From contig NC_089430.1 in assembly GCF_026210795.1 (NCBI RefSeq), positions 4,774,001 to 4,838,000 of the forward strand: a DNA stretch of 64,000 nucleotides. Direction: 5' to 3'. The notes under the pieces were generated by a model that worked only from the letters and a program-made list of their open reading frames with translations, was not told the DNA's origin and did not search any database. This document shows positions 30,661 to 44,369 of this stretch, piece after piece; the stretch's first letter is position 1; every line of letters starts with the position of its first letter. The DNA comes from Rhizophagus irregularis. Taxonomy: Eukaryota; Glomeromycota; Glomeromycetes; Glomerales; Glomeraceae. The position numbers and the translations under genes are program-made.

Positions 30661-33600
30661 ATAAAAAAGGTTTCACCTTATAATGCATTCTGTTTATATC
30701 AAATACTTTGCTTTTAACCATTATAATCCACAATCTGTATTCTTAAAAATAAAACGAATGAGATTCACATATTTTTTTACTAACCTATTAAGATTTTATG
30801 GCAGATTCTCTTTTTTGGTTTTCTACAAACATTTTACATAGTGAAAACGTTAATTTATCAATATTATATGTTTACTAAAGGTGGACGAGAATTGAGCCTT
30901 ACTGTATTATCCTATTATTTTTATTTTTGTTTTTATTTTTGTTCATTTTATTATTAAATAATGCATTAAATTAAAATGCGTGACGTGACAAATGATAACA
31001 TTCCGTGCTTATAATTTTGATATAAATACGCTTTAATTAATTATTTTGTAGGTGTATGAACAGTATATATTGCGATTAATAATTCCGGCCAAAATTATCG
31101 TCTACTTAGATCACGTTATTCCTTAACTTGTACTATGGAGTCTTTTGTACACACTTTTTAAATACACTAGAGAAACGGAACCCGGTATTAAGTACGAAGT
31201 GGCGCTAAAGATGAGCAGAGTAATTGGGAATTACCGGACAACGTGGATGTCGGATCATTTGTAATACCAAATGTTCCCGTAAACTTAACTTGCCCAAACT
31301 TGTAAGTTGTAATAGCACCTGATTACTTCTTGTTTCGAAGAAGTTCTCGGCCTTTATTTTTTGAGTAAGCTTCAGCTTGATCTATTTCTTATTCAAGATA
31401 CGATACTCAGATGTAAGCTCACAAACTTCACGTTGTCTTAAAAAAATCGATTTGGCATGACGTCATCATCAGGCGTAGAAGTATATAGTCCTTCTTACAC
31501 TTTGGACTATAATTAGATTTTTTTTGACCTAAAAAAAAATTTAGTTAAAAATTAAAAAAAATTATGATTTTAATTTCTTAGAACTATTGTTCACGATTAA
31601 AAATTTCAAATAAGTAGTCTAGTAGACTTTCAAAATTAACTCTACTTGAAATTATTTTAACCAAACATCGATTATTCTTTTTATCATTTATTCATATATA
31701 CATAAAAAGGTACGGGTAAATAATCACGTAGATTTCCTTTTATAGATAATGTCAACGAGAATTTATTTCTTTTTTTAGACGCTTGCTGGAAAAATCGTAA
31801 TTCCGGCCCTGAGAATTTAAGCTCTGTAAATTCATTAAGTCATTTTTTTTCTATTCATCCATTTATGCATTCATGGCGGATTTATGAAATACCCTAAATT
31901 TGTCCGTCATGTCAAATTAAATAAATATTTGACAGTCTTTTAGTCACCAAATTTCCCAAATTTATTAGTGAACAGTCAAAAATGAGCCCTAAAAAATTTT
32001 TTTGTACCCCAAATCTTGCGTCTAACCAATTTTTCCGTTACCTAACCATGTTTCTGTAAGTCAATTTTAATTCCCGAGGGCGCAGCAGGGTTTTTGCCAA
32101 ATTTCATAAATCCGCGCAATGAAAATAAGAAATGTTATTTTATTTATTATTTTATTTATTTATTTATTTTTAACCTCTTACTTTTATAAAAGCCAATATC
32201 TTAGGCTCATCATATAAATTTAGAAAATTCTGCCAATCAGTCTCAAAGAAAAAATAATGACAAAAAAATATTGCTCTGGCTTTAATTCTCTTAAGTAAAA
32301 TATGAACGTTGATTAACAATTCCAAGATCATGGAAAAAATAAAACTAGAAATATATTTAATGATAATATTGAGTAGTTGTCAAATGATTTGTTTGTATTA
32401 TGTATAATAAATTGGAAATAAATATTTGTAATTAAATTTTACGTGTTTTATAAATAATTTTTTGAATTAATAAAAGCTTTTATCTAGGTGTATGGATATA
32501 CGATATTAATATTCGGCTATATAGGTATATCATGTACATGTTGTGCATAATTTGATATTAAAATTTGAAATCTAATATTGGATCTAATATAAAGCTTATG
32601 AAAAGTATGAAAAAGCTTATGATGATCGTTCTGGTCCGTATATTAATATTGTTATTACACGGGTATCGTGCTTGATAAATGGAATATATTTGAAACGAGC
32701 TGAACTTTCTTTATTTAGCCACGTTAATCAGCTTGACACGTAGATTTTTTTAATAAAACTTGATTTTTATGTTTTGATATATTCTTTTGTGGAATGTTAA
32801 TTCTTATAAGAATTTCTGTGCACCAAAATAATGGAAATTAATGTAGTTGCACGGGATAGTACTATTTAAGATCCATTTATGGTTAAATTCGGATAATTTT
32901 TATTCGGAAGACTATGGAAAAAAGTTAACTCCAAAATAAAAAGTATAATGCTTGTAAATAATTTTATTTTCTTAAAAAAAAGTAACTGTAAAAAATGTCA
33001 CTTACTATAAAAATTGTTAAGGACGGAATCAAAAAGTAATTACTAATTAGCTATTAATTAGTTGTAATTTTTCTTTAAAATGAGTGATATAACCAACTTT
33101 ATTGTACCTATACACATATACCTCGTGATTTTTAAATATATCTATTATAAAAAATATGCTAAATAGAATTAAATAAAACTACACCTTCAGCAATATAATA
33201 AAACAAAGAACTAATATTTATGATAGCCACATGGAGTCATGGTTTCGAAGACGCAATAGAAAGAATTTAAAAAAAAATCTAATTCTATTCGTGAATATTT
33301 ACAAATACTGGATGACGTGTAATCGAAATCATTTGAAAAAAAGAAATTATAAATAGGGGTATGGATGCCATCAGCATTACCAAATTATAATTACGACATT
33401 ATGATTATTTAACGTATTATCGTTATGGTATAAGTTTCATATGCCAAGGAAATAAAGAAAGAAGAGTGAAAAAAAAGTTTAAAAAAGTTTAAAAAGTAAA
33501 GACTTGATCGAACTGCGGCTGATCTTAATTTCTTGCCTATAATTCACTAATAATAGAATGTATTAATTTTTTATTGCTTACAATCCTCAGTTTACTGATA

Positions 33601-35468
33601 ATAGCTTATAATTGATATTTACATCTAATTTCACGAATTTTTAACAATTCAAAAAAAAAAACTATTTTAATACAGTTGTATACTCGCAGACACATCACAC
33701 AAATGTCTCAGATTAATTTGCTCTGATCGATGTTTGATGTCATTTGCTATCTTTTAGCGATTATTCTTCCAGCTCGCTACAGTACTATTTTAAGACTGGT
33801 TTTCATCAAAGCTTTATCTAAAATATTATTGAAACCTTAGCAAAAAATATCATCACAAGATAGATACGAATTTGGTGATAAGCACGTGACTGTTAGGTTG
33901 CAGAAACCACTTTCTTTAATATTTAATCTTCCTTTTAAAATAATGATGTTAATAATGTAGTAAGAAATAAATTTGTATTTTCTGACTTTTTCTTGATAAA
34001 TAACAACGGAATATTATTTTATTTACTTCTGTTGACATCAATAAATAATTTATACACATTTCAGTCATTTCACACAAAAAAAAGCAGAATCAATACAATT
34101 TATTTAATCACAAAAATACTTTTTTCTAAAATTATATAATACATTGGTCTAATGAAAATATATAAATGTTACTGTAATATAGTATAAATGTATTTTTTCC
34201 TAATAATGGAACTTGGCCTTTTGATGCTTTATGTAATGTGAAGCAACAGTAAATTTATATATTTTGATTATAACCTAGACTATTACTTGCGTTCGGTAAA
34301 AAAAAAATGTTTGACAACTCATTCATTATAAATTTTTTTTAATAGAATATAAATAAATGATGTGATTTATTAGATGTTGTTGCATGGAATCAGTATGCGT
34401 ATATAGTTTTTACGAAAATAAGAAAAAGTGTACAGATATCCGAAGTGTGGTTATATACCTCGTATAATTTAGTATAACTTAAATTTTATAAGAATATACA
34501 AAGTATAGCTTATACCAATGATAACTTATACGAATCGAAAAAGTAGTATAGTATATAGAAGGAGATTCTTAGTTTTAGTTTTTTAGTCTCTATTGGAATA
34601 TTTCAGGAAGGCAGCAATATTTTTCGTTTATTTTATGATTTATTTCTTTATTCATTGTTTATTAGAATTTATTATACACATTTGTTGTTATAAATTGTTA
34701 ATGTTTATTTTAAATAAAGTATATACCTTAAATTTGCATATATGTTCGTTCTAAACTTCTTTTTACGCTCAAAACTATAAATTATTTTGTTACTATCACG
34801 AAAATGCAAAGAAAAGTGGTGTTAATAAATCTCGTAAAATTTGTTTTAGCTGAAAATAAAATAATAGAAAATTAAAGATGAGATATTTTTTTTTTTGTAT
34901 AAAGTACCAAATGTTTTAAAGTTTTGGAGTCACGTAATTTTCTATTTCGTTAATAATTAATTAAATCATGCCAATCTGTCAAATTTGCCGCACAATTACT
35001 ATTAAGTATATACAATACGAATTTGATATTTAAAATTTTGGTCAAAAAGTATTAAAATAATATAGATAACTAAAAAGTTTTAGAGAATAATAATAGTATA
35101 CAACATGATGATGTATTTATTTTATAGTTTAAATTTTTATTTTTCTTTGATCAAATAAAGTCACGTCGCTACATTGTATAATAAAAATAAAAAATTTATA
35201 AAGAAATTTGCTAAGATAATATAATAATAAAAGTACTGAAATCAAAAAGAATTTATATAAGAAAATGGAATAATATATAATAAAAAGAAACTACTAAATT
35301 TTTGAACAATATACTAATTTAAAATTGAAAAATTTATTCATCATGCGTGCGATGTCATCGCTACCTTTGTCACCCGTGTCACTCTCCTTTATTTTGGTTG
35401 TTATTACGTAATTTTGCCCAGAGGCGATGCATCGCTATGGGCGATAAATAAATTTACTCCTTAAAAAT
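30661..35468. other. Long non-coding stretch with one MITE
   Basis: No gene recognised over about 4.8 kb. 31180-31330 is a slightly GC-richer patch without a frame. 32150-32170 is a TTTA/TTTATT run. 34450-34560 is rich in TATAACTTATA-type words. Frames of useful length are absent on both strands. Confidence 0.5.
31875..32116. mobile_element. Short MITE with GCGGATTTATGAAAT inverted ends
   Basis: GGCGGATTTATGAAAT at 31875-31890 is mirrored by ATTTCATAAATCCGCGC at 32101-32117. The span is about 240 bp and non-coding. Target duplication not resolved. Confidence 0.5.
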
Positions 35469-37330
35469 TTATTCATCATCGTCTTGATTGAGATCTATTT
35501 TTTTTTTAAAAAAAAATAATAATTAAATTAAATTAATAATTTCATATATCTAATAAACAGATATCTTACCTAATTCATTTAATTCACAATCCAAACATTC
35601 AGAAACTATTAATAAAATGAAAATAAATATTATTATATAATAATCACAATAATCTTTAATAATGCAAATATATACTTACTTGGATTTGCTGATGACGATG
35701 AAATAGTTTCTATTAAGAAAATAAAAAAATCAATAAATTATATTTTCATATTAATTTTTTAAACGTGTATTTACCTTGAAATGAAGATGAATAATCGGTT
35801 GAATTAACTGGTTCTGGAAGATTTTCAAAATTTAAAAGTCTGCTAGTATAAATTGCTTGTGGGTGTGTTTGAAGATTTTTAGATTTATTTTCATTTGTTT
35901 TGTTTTTTAATTTATTCTCTTTAATTTTTTCACATTCTTTTATTTGATAACTAAATTCACTATTTTCATCATCCATTTCTGTTACATATTTAATAAATAT
36001 TTGACGTAATTCTTTAGCAGTTGGTCTATTTTCTGCTTTAGCATCCCAACATTTAATAATCAAATCTACAATTAATTTTGGTGTATCTTCAGAAATTTTT
36101 GGTCTAAATCCTTTACATATTTTAACAACCAAAAAATGATCATGAGGAATATCATTATAAGGAATTTCTTCTGACATAAGTTCATTCATTATTATTCCAA
36201 ATGAGTAAATATCTGCTGCTTTTGTATATTGATATCCACGTAAAACTTCGGGTGCCATATAAGGTATTACTCCATAAATTCCTTTTCGCTCATTATCATT
36301 TACTGGTTGACACATTCCTAAATCACTAATTGATAGTACATCATTAACATTATTATGTAATATATTGCCCGAATGAAAATCTTTATGAATATTTCCAGCA
36401 TCATGAATACCTAAAAGTCCATCTATAATAAAAAATAAATATTTTATTTTGGTTTTATAATTTGAACCTTTCGTTAAAATATTTCTCAAATTTCCTCCCT
36501 CAAAATATTGTAAAACCATCATATAATCTTTAGTATTTGGATCTTGAGTTATTCCAAAACACATAACAGTATTAGAAAAATGAAAATGACCTGAAATGTA
36601 ATATTTAATCTAAAATCATTAAAAAGAGAAAGTTTGTTAATAAATTATGTATTAAAATACAAATATTAATAAACAAGATTTATTTTAATTACCTCATTTA
36701 AAAAATCATTACTTATATTATTAGATGAATTATTTAAACTTTTCAATGCAACTTTTTTTGAAGATCGTACCCATTCTTGATTTTCAATATCCCATTGCCC
36801 AATATTTCCTTCGGGCCAGTCAGCCGAATAAATTTTACTAAAACCACCTCTAGTAATATAGGTAACATTTTCAAAATTTTCAAAAGGTATCCATTCAAGA
36901 CATTTTGTGCAATAAAAAGCATTAAGTTGTGATTGTTGTATAAATTCATCAATATTTTTATTTCCACTAGTCCAATTTTTAAAATTTTCCTTTAATCTTT
37001 TAGCATTACAAGATTGACACCAAACACCTCCTGTACCTGGTTCATTACACTCTCCACATACTCCGTATACTTCTTTTCTTTTTTCTAAATCCATAATATT
37101 TACTTTTTTAAAAATGGTAGTAGTTTCATCTGATTCAGCAGTTGAATCAGTTGAAAAAATTGTAGCGTGGAACTATCAAAATGAAAGATTAAAAAATTTT
37201 AATAAATATCTATATTGTTTATTATATTATTATATTATAATATTTTTACCTGATATTCACCATCACATTTTTTCCATAAATTTTTAGCATCAGTTTTAGT
37301 TGTATCTGAATTTTGTTTTGAAGTATCCAT
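35469..37330 (-). CDS. Intact TKL-type protein kinase with N-terminal zinc ribbon, six exons, 495 aa
   Basis: Exons on the reverse strand: 37330-37250, 37172-36693, 36609-35775, 35709-35680, 35605-35570, 35494-35469. All junctions are GT...AG and phase-consistent, giving 495 codons plus stop. Residues 66-82 hold CGEC...WCQSC, a zinc-ribbon-like pair. EWIPF is at about 120-124, the glycine loop RGGFSKIY at about 135-142, and the ATP-binding lysine VALK at about 171. The catalytic loop is HKDFHSGN (262-269; HKD in place of HRD, Asn present), then DLG at 283-285 in place of DFG, APE at 306-308 and the helix AADIYSFGIIM. The tail has the family motif AIYTSRLLNFENLPEP and three tiny last exons ending in an acidic DLNQDDDE. 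A Ser/Thr or Tyr kinase of the expanded mycorrhizal-fungus family, presumably cytosolic. Its substrate is unknown. The small ORF in another frame at 36743-36967 is a shadow. Confidence 0.85.
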
Positions 37331-38473
37331 TTTATTAATATTTTTCTAAGTAAAAATATAACACTTATAATTTAGCGAATATAACTCAATTGAAAAAAAA
37401 ATATTTTTTTAAAAAAAAGTAATTCGAATAAAAAAAAAAATTGGACGTTACGTTAAATCTTATTCGTCATTAAATGCAAATCTTCCCTAATTGATATTAC
37501 ATAATGAACCTTAATTTAGAATTTTTGTGTTAATGTTATGACCTCATGACTAAGGGTTTCTTTTTTTTTTTTGGTCATTTAAATAAAATTCGGATTTTAA
37601 AGTTTCAGAAAAAAAAAATTTTTATCTGGTTTATTTTAATTTTTTCCTTTTATAATAATACAAGTAAACATTATGTAAATGATAAAATTTTCCTTTTTTA
37701 GGTAGAACTTATATCCTGATAAAATTAACTTTTTTTACTTCATTGATAAAAAAAAAAAAATATTTAATACTGTAATATACCTTAACAGTTAATGGCTTAA
37801 TCTTTTGATACTGTAAGCAGGTAATAACTATTTTTATTTCTTGTGTTTGGAAAAAAAATTAATTACTGCGGTTTTCAAAATTATGCCGATCATGTGTTGA
37901 TCAATTCTAAGCCACATCAAGTTCGTTTCTTACAATAAAATTTTAATATTTTTTTGTCAAATTTATTTTGATATTTGGATAAGTAGACACTTTATTGGAC
38001 ATATTTAATAAGCGCACAAAGTTTTTATCCGTTATTATAACTTTTAAGAGTTTAAATCTCAACTTTTTTTAAAGTTTTAAGGTTCACAATAAATCATAAA
38101 ATCATAAATAGGAAACATAATGAAATTTTCAAAAGTTTGCTCTTTAACCTATTTAGAAGTGATATAATGGATATTTGAAAATGTTTACTGCATATTCTAA
38201 AAATAATTGGTGAGTTAGGATAAGTCTCATTGTATAAAATAATATAATTTAATAGCAGATTATAGTAGGTGCTATTGTATAATTAATTAATTATGAGTTT
38301 ATTTATTTTGTTAGTTGTGAAAATTGTCTAGAAGTTAGTACATTTTCTATTAGTGCTAGATATTGTATGACAAACTTTTGGGAAACTAATGAAAACCATG
38401 TTAAATAACTTAGGTAACTAATTAATTGATATAAGTTAAATCGTATTTTATATAAGAAATTTTTACTTATCAC
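37331..38473. other. Non-coding stretch upstream of the kinase
   Basis: AT-rich with several runs of A and T. It should contain the kinase promoter (reverse strand), but no motif stands out. Confidence 0.45.
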
Positions 38474-38715
38474 TTCTTTTTGTCTCCCATCAATCCTTTT
38501 CGTCTCCCATCACTCCTCTTCATCTTCCCATCACTTCTTTTCGTCTCCCATCACTCCTCTTCATCTTCCCATCACGCCTCTTCGCCTCTTCATTTTCTTA
38601 TCACTCCTTTTTGTATCCCATCGCTCCTCTTCATATTTCCATTACTCCTCTTCATCTTTTCATCACTCCTTTTCGTCTCCCATCACTCCTCTTCATCTAC
38701 CATCATGCCATATTT
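38474..38715 (+). repeat. Pyrimidine-rich minisatellite, unit about 19-20 bp
   Basis: About twelve variants of TCTCCCATCACTCCTCTTCA, alternating TTTTCGTCTCCC and CTTCATCTTCCC halves. The plus strand is almost free of G. Reading frames across it (38480-38938, 38611-38892) are by-products of the repeat. Confidence 0.8.
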
Positions 38716-40289
38716 CTCCTTTTTGTTTCCTATCACTTCTCACTACTCTTTTTTACTCCCTTTCATCTTCTATTACTTTCCATTACTTCATTGTTATTTC
38801 ATTTTTTTATTAGCATCTTTCTTCTTGATCATTGTAATTTACTTATCTTTTTATTATTGCTATTGTTTCTTTTATTTGTATCACTTCATTAAAAATACAG
38901 TGATTTTTTTCTTTAAAAATTGTAAATGTGTAATTTAAATTTTAATATTTGCAAATAAAATTTCATTAGATAAGATTATTTTGAATAAATATGTTTGCAA
39001 AAAAATTTTTTTTTAAAATATCTTTTGCAATCAAAAATTAGCTAAGTTAAAAAAATCAGCCGTCAGCCAATTAATAAATTTACTCTACATCATGTGACAT
39101 ATTTGAAAAAAAACCCCAGGCGACGCCACGTTTAGCAATTCCCTCAAATTTTTACTATTTTACTATTTTTAACTTATAATAAACTGAAATCTTCCATTTC
39201 TCTATACTTAATTTACTCATTATAAATAGAAAAAATCATTTGTTTATTCATTTTATTTAAGAAAAAGCTAGATTTAAAAAAATTTATTTATTTTAACGAA
39301 GCTTATTTATAAAGGAGAGATCAACAATTTGTATATTTATAAATTGTAGTCAATTTTTTTTTCAATAACTTTCACTTAAAAGATCTTTTAAAAGCATGTC
39401 AAGGTTGTCAAGCTCCCCCATGAAAATGACCTCTTGTTATATTAAGATAAAATTTATAAAACATAATTTAAATATTTATTGCTTTATGTCTAAATCAAGA
39501 CTCCATTCGGGACTTAACTTAGTAATAATATATTATCAGTTATTCAATTTCAGAATAATAAATCGCTCTATTACATGTAGTTATAATTTAAGTCTGTAGA
39601 TTGAAATGGTGAAACTCTCTTATTTTTAGTTCTTAAAATATGGTAAACATATTTTTTTAGGAGCTGGTTTATCTTCAAATTTTAATCAATTAATGATATC
39701 ATTTCACACTATGTATTATTTTAAGAGCAGCAATTTTAAAGAATCTTTTTTTTTGGTCTCCTTTTTTTGTCTTTTTTTTTAGACTAGATCATTTTTTTTA
39801 ATATTATTTTTTTTGGTTTCTTTTTGTTAGACCGGATTTTTTTAATATTTTTTTTTTAATTTTAAAACCGAGATTTTCTTTACAATTTTTTTAAAACTGA
39901 ATTTTTAATATTTCTCATCCCGATTTTTTATTTTCTATAATCCATAGAAACAATAAATTTCACTAAACTCAACCTAGGTAACTCATTTACATTAACTTTC
40001 TTACTACATGGTTAATTTTACCTAATAATATTAACAATTTACTTTAATAATTCGTTTTTATATAAAAACAACTAAAGAAAAGAAAGAAATTTGACTTACG
40101 CACTAACGCTGCAATCCTACAGTAAGTATGATTTTTTATTTTTTATTTTAATAATTTTTTTTTCTATTTTTTCTTTTTTTTTCGTTCTTTCACACCTTTA
40201 TTATTTATCTCAACGATAAAATCCTATTTATGTATAAATAAATTGAGAAATGAAAAATTAAAAATAAATTGAATGTAATAAAGATAGAA
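38716..40289. other. Non-coding, including T-rich tract 39740-39900
   Basis: No gene recognised. The T-rich tract has loose repeats of TTTTTTTGGTCTC/TTTTTTAGACC. A small ORF at 39396-39599 shows no family features. Confidence 0.45.
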
Positions 40290-42328
40290 TCCATTTATTA
40301 ATTATTGTGTATTCTTCCAACACTCGCAACAGGTTCAAATTTTTTTGGAACAATGTTTTTTCCGATATGTCTTTCAAAAATGCAAACATACGAGTAAGGA
40401 ATTGGAATTTCAGTTGGTTTAAATACTTCATCAAGTCGTTTCATTTTTTTTTTTTGAATTTACGATAGTAAATATATTTTTTTTAAAAAATAAAAAAAAT
40501 TTTTAAATAGTTAAACTTACTTAAATAATTCAAGTGATCTAAGATTTTCTTCAAACTGGGCGACTGCTCTGGCACCAATTGTAGAAGAGTTTTTGTTGAA
40601 CCCAATTTAAAGCAACTTATTTATAAATTTTAAAACTATAATTTTTCATATTTTTGTCCGGAGGACAATATATGAAAAAAAAATCGATCACATGAATTTC
40701 TCTGTCCGCCACGTGATCGTCACCCAATGAAATCGCAAATTTTAGTTTTCTTACAACGGTTCTCGTTTCCTAGTTTTAATATAAAAGATTGAATGCGATA
40801 ATTACCTGAACAGGAGTTCTACCAATATCTTTTGAATGGCAGTAATTTCGTCTAAAATTTTCCAATGTTTGAATGTTTTATAACTGATAGACCGCGAGAT
40901 ACTGGTTTAATACAGCGGCTGATTCTCTCGTATATTTTCCGGTAAGAAAACTATTATAGAACAATCAATATAACGTTATTATTTTAACATAAAAGAATGG
41001 GATAATAATTAATTATTACCTTTCGACAGTGACACCCCATAGAAGAATTCCAACCTTTTAAAATATGTATTTAATTCTTATATATAGTTCAAGTGTAAAT
41101 TTAGTTTATACACACATCAAGTTCACACAAGCAGGTTGTAAGACAAATTCTAAAGATCGATCCAACAAGTTATAACGTGATTGAAGTCCAATCAATGAAA
41201 GGCCTAAAGTACAGTTGATAAATGAGCGTTTACTTAACATCTTTAGTTTCTACCAAGTAAAAGTAATTATTAAATTTCTACCTCCATCCACGTAATTCTG
41301 CAATAGCATTAGCTCGAGCGAGTTCCCAAGATGGAGTGTTGCTTATAGCAACATATAAAACCTAATATTTATTTTTTAATAATATTTCAGTTAGAGAACA
41401 AACTTATTTTGAATTAAAAACGATTAACGATCTCATAAATTCTTCAATCGGAATAGCAATGAACATATAAAATATCAACATAACTCATATTTAACCGTTT
41501 AAAACTTTCATCTAAATTTCTATAAGACTCTTTCGGTGATTTCCTCTTAAATATACATATATAAGTTGTCAATTAATTTGCCGTCCCTGTAAAAAATTTT
41601 TCAGACAAATGATCATGTGTCTGAGTTTCTTCGGAATAAAAACTAGAAAAATGTAAGTTTTTTCCAGAATTTTTTTTTTATAAGGACGTTATTCGGATTG
41701 AATCTCTTATCCTTTTGTATAGCACTAAGAATTAAATTTCAAATTTTGAAAATTATCGAAATTCAACTAAAATTAAAGATATTACATAAACAGTTTGTTG
41801 TAATCACAACATCGGATCGTTTATCGAAACATAATCACCGAGGAAACGTTCACTCTGAGTATTTTATTAATAAATATTATTATTGTATTTAACTAAAAAC
41901 ATTTGCCTTTTTATTACTTACTTCATGTAGGTATCTAAAGATAAAGTCAACTGATTGCGTAACTAAAACAAAAAAAAATTCCGCCCTTTTCATAATAAAG
42001 ATCAAAAACTTTTTTCATTTCCTCTTTATTACTACCATATCCCTATTTATATAACGTTAAAATATTGAGAAATCATTTTTTTTTCTTTTTTAATCACTAA
42101 TTCAAATTAATATTCAACTTACCCATTGTTCTCCAAAAGTCTTCAAATATATGTTAACAATATATAATGTTATTAAATATTATAACTAATTATTTATATC
42201 ATAATTTTGGCAAATTTTAAAAAATGTTCTTATCGAAGTTTCAAGACATATTGAGGAACTCTTAATCCACTACGTCCCAATAAATCATAATCATCGAGAG
42301 CTTTACTAGTGGAAGTATCGTGAGTCAT
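40290..42328 (-). pseudogene. Aldo-keto reductase pseudogene, copy 1
   Basis: The reverse strand from ATG 42328 reads MTHDTSTSKALDDYDLLGRS and GLRV, matching the start of aryl-alcohol-dehydrogenase-like aldo-keto reductases (NADPH-dependent carbonyl reduction, cytosolic). One base is then lost (LRVPQYVL for LRVSPLCLG). Further exons align with copy 2: the region around TTTGGAGAACAATGGG, CATCGGATCGTTTATCG, the LARANAIAELRGW segment (near 41300), FLTGKYTRE (near 40935) and the C-terminal EIPIPYSYV-like end near 40400. Compared with copy 2 it has exon losses and an enlarged intron at about 40640-40805. It keeps the start codon and the GKYTRE frame that copy 2 has lost. Tandem with copy 2, 4.5 kb apart. 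Confidence 0.6.
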
Positions 42329-43536
42329 TTTCTTAAAATAAAAATTTTGATAACTTTCAAGATTTCAACTTTCGTAGTTTCGTAAGTTTTAATTATTTAT
42401 GTAATTTGTATATATTTCAATAATTTACTTTAAAAACCGTGGCCTTTTGGTGAGTATTTCTGTATTTAATTCTTAGCAAATTTACCAGCGTTACACGGTT
42501 AATCAAAAGTGATAAAAGGTAAAAATAAAATTGAAACAAAAGAGATTTAAAAGTAAATTGACCAAGCAATTAACGTGTATATAAAACACAAATTAAACAA
42601 AAAAGTGATTGAGTAAATTGACTAAGAGAAATTTTGACAATCATACAGTATCTTGAATTGAAATTGGGCGCATTTTTTAGTATTTTTGGGTGAAGATGTA
42701 GTTCAAGTTGCGTCATTTGTACGGTTTTGACGTATCAAAATATTATTTATTTTTTTGTGCTTATCACTCTTTTAATTAACGGTATATACAATATATTTAT
42801 CTCTCTTTGGCTTATTCTTCTAAAGTTTTCTCTTTTATTTAATTACAAGCATAATTATGATAGATGATTCATAATTTTTGGGATCAAAAATTTCACTTTT
42901 AAACCGTTAAATTATTATTTTAGCTGCGCCTTATAAATTTGTTTTTTTTTTTAACCTGCAGAACACCGATCTCACATGAATTATTGTCGAGACGAGATGT
43001 TCCGCGTTTGCCCATAATTTTTTTGATAATAGGGATCACTTTTTTTTAATCAAAAAGATAAATCGTTTATTGAAAACCATTTTATCAGAATTTTGGGCAG
43101 AATTAAAAATGGCATGAAACTCAGCCCGCAAATATTCGCTAATGCCGGTGCGGAGATGAACGTTACGTAATACATGAAACGAAAAACGAATTATGCTTGT
43201 AATAAATTATCGAATAAATTTACAGTTGCCCGAAAGCGTTTGTCGATTGTCGATTTTGCCTTGATTAAATTATAAAATTGTAAATATTAAAAATATTTAT
43301 TGGTCATTTATCATCATTTTTGCAATCAATATTTTCACTATAATAGATAGAAGACAAACATTTCATTCTTATTGTAATTTCTAGTTGTAAGAATTACGAA
43401 TTTTTATAAGTTTTCTAAATTTTGACATTTTACTTACCGTCCAAGTTCCAAGAACCCTATGAATCTAATTCCATAGGGTCCCAATTGTTAAGAACAATAA
43501 AGAGCGTACTCAAAAGGGTCGTCGTTTTTAAAAAAT
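42329..43536. other. Non-coding stretch between an aldo-keto reductase copy and a small zinc-ribbon remnant
   Basis: No gene recognised. 43455-43480 contains CCCTATG-AATCTAATT-CCATAGGG, a near-palindrome. Confidence 0.4.
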
Positions 43537-43735
43537 TTTCAGTTATTTATGATTTCTTCTATTTTATTTACTTTACTAAAAAGTAAATAAACGAATTTAC
43601 TTATTTCATTACAATTAGGACAAAACTTTGGAGGAGTTTTTTTTATCCTCTTGTCAGAACGAATTTTTTGAACGTATGGGCGGTATGGCGGTGTTCTACC
43701 AGTTTTTGTCCATGATAATTTTTTTTTCAGTTGTT
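43537..43735 (-). pseudogene. Small coding remnant with a CPNC motif
   Basis: The reverse strand reads KKKLSWTKTGRTPPYRPYVQ, KIRSDKRIKKTPPKFCPNCN and EISKFVYLLF, then stops after NN near 43537. There is one CxxC pair and a strongly basic stretch. No start codon is visible at the 5' side. It may be an exon of a zinc-ribbon protein or an element-borne gene. Family not recognised. Confidence 0.3.
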
Positions 43736-44369
43736 TACCAATTTAATGAGTTAAATGGATGTTTGAATACCTAACTCCGATTATATTGGTATCATAAAAA
43801 TTGTATCGAATCTTTGTATTATCCGGCCGGTAATAAATAATGTTAATTTTTGATTAGTTTATGTATATTATTTTAATAATTACTAGTAATTAAAAAATTT
43901 TATTTTTTCAGGTTTGAAAAAGAGGACCAAAAATAGAAAAAAAAAATGATGCGATCAGCCGCAGTATATCGGAGGATTAATTTTTTTTTATTTCCAGTTT
44001 TTTTTTCATTGTCAAAACAATTGTATTGTCAAACAATTGTATTATGCATGATACTATACTCCCTAACTATCTTATTATAGTCACTGTGTATTCGAAAAAG
44101 TATTTATATACCCTTAATACCCCCTTTTTTTTTCATCATCTTTTTTTTCGTCAGCTAACAATATTATATATACACACTATACTTTCGTCATTTTTTTTTT
44201 CAAGGTCTATCTTCTTTTCTTTATTATGTCTTCTATCTCTTAGGCCATTTTCTTTACGTCTTCCTTTAGAGAGTGTGGGTTGGGTTTGTGTGTGGTTATA
44301 TCATATTTTTTTTCATCTTTTTTTTAGGACTATCTTCTCTCTATCTAGGTTTTCTATTAGGTCTTCTTT
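43537..44369. other. Mostly non-coding; pyrimidine-rich from 43990
   Basis: Apart from the remnant at its left edge no gene is recognised. The long frame 44026-44553 (F/L/S-rich) is produced by pyrimidine bias and the tandem repeat that follows. Confidence 0.4.

Noticed and set aside
31270-31480. Spliceosomal RNA gene
   Set aside because: No recognisable conserved snRNA core or Sm site could be identified.
38480-38938. 152-codon ORF with repeated hydrophobic/Ser/His text
   Set aside because: By-product of a pyrimidine-rich minisatellite readable in more than one frame.
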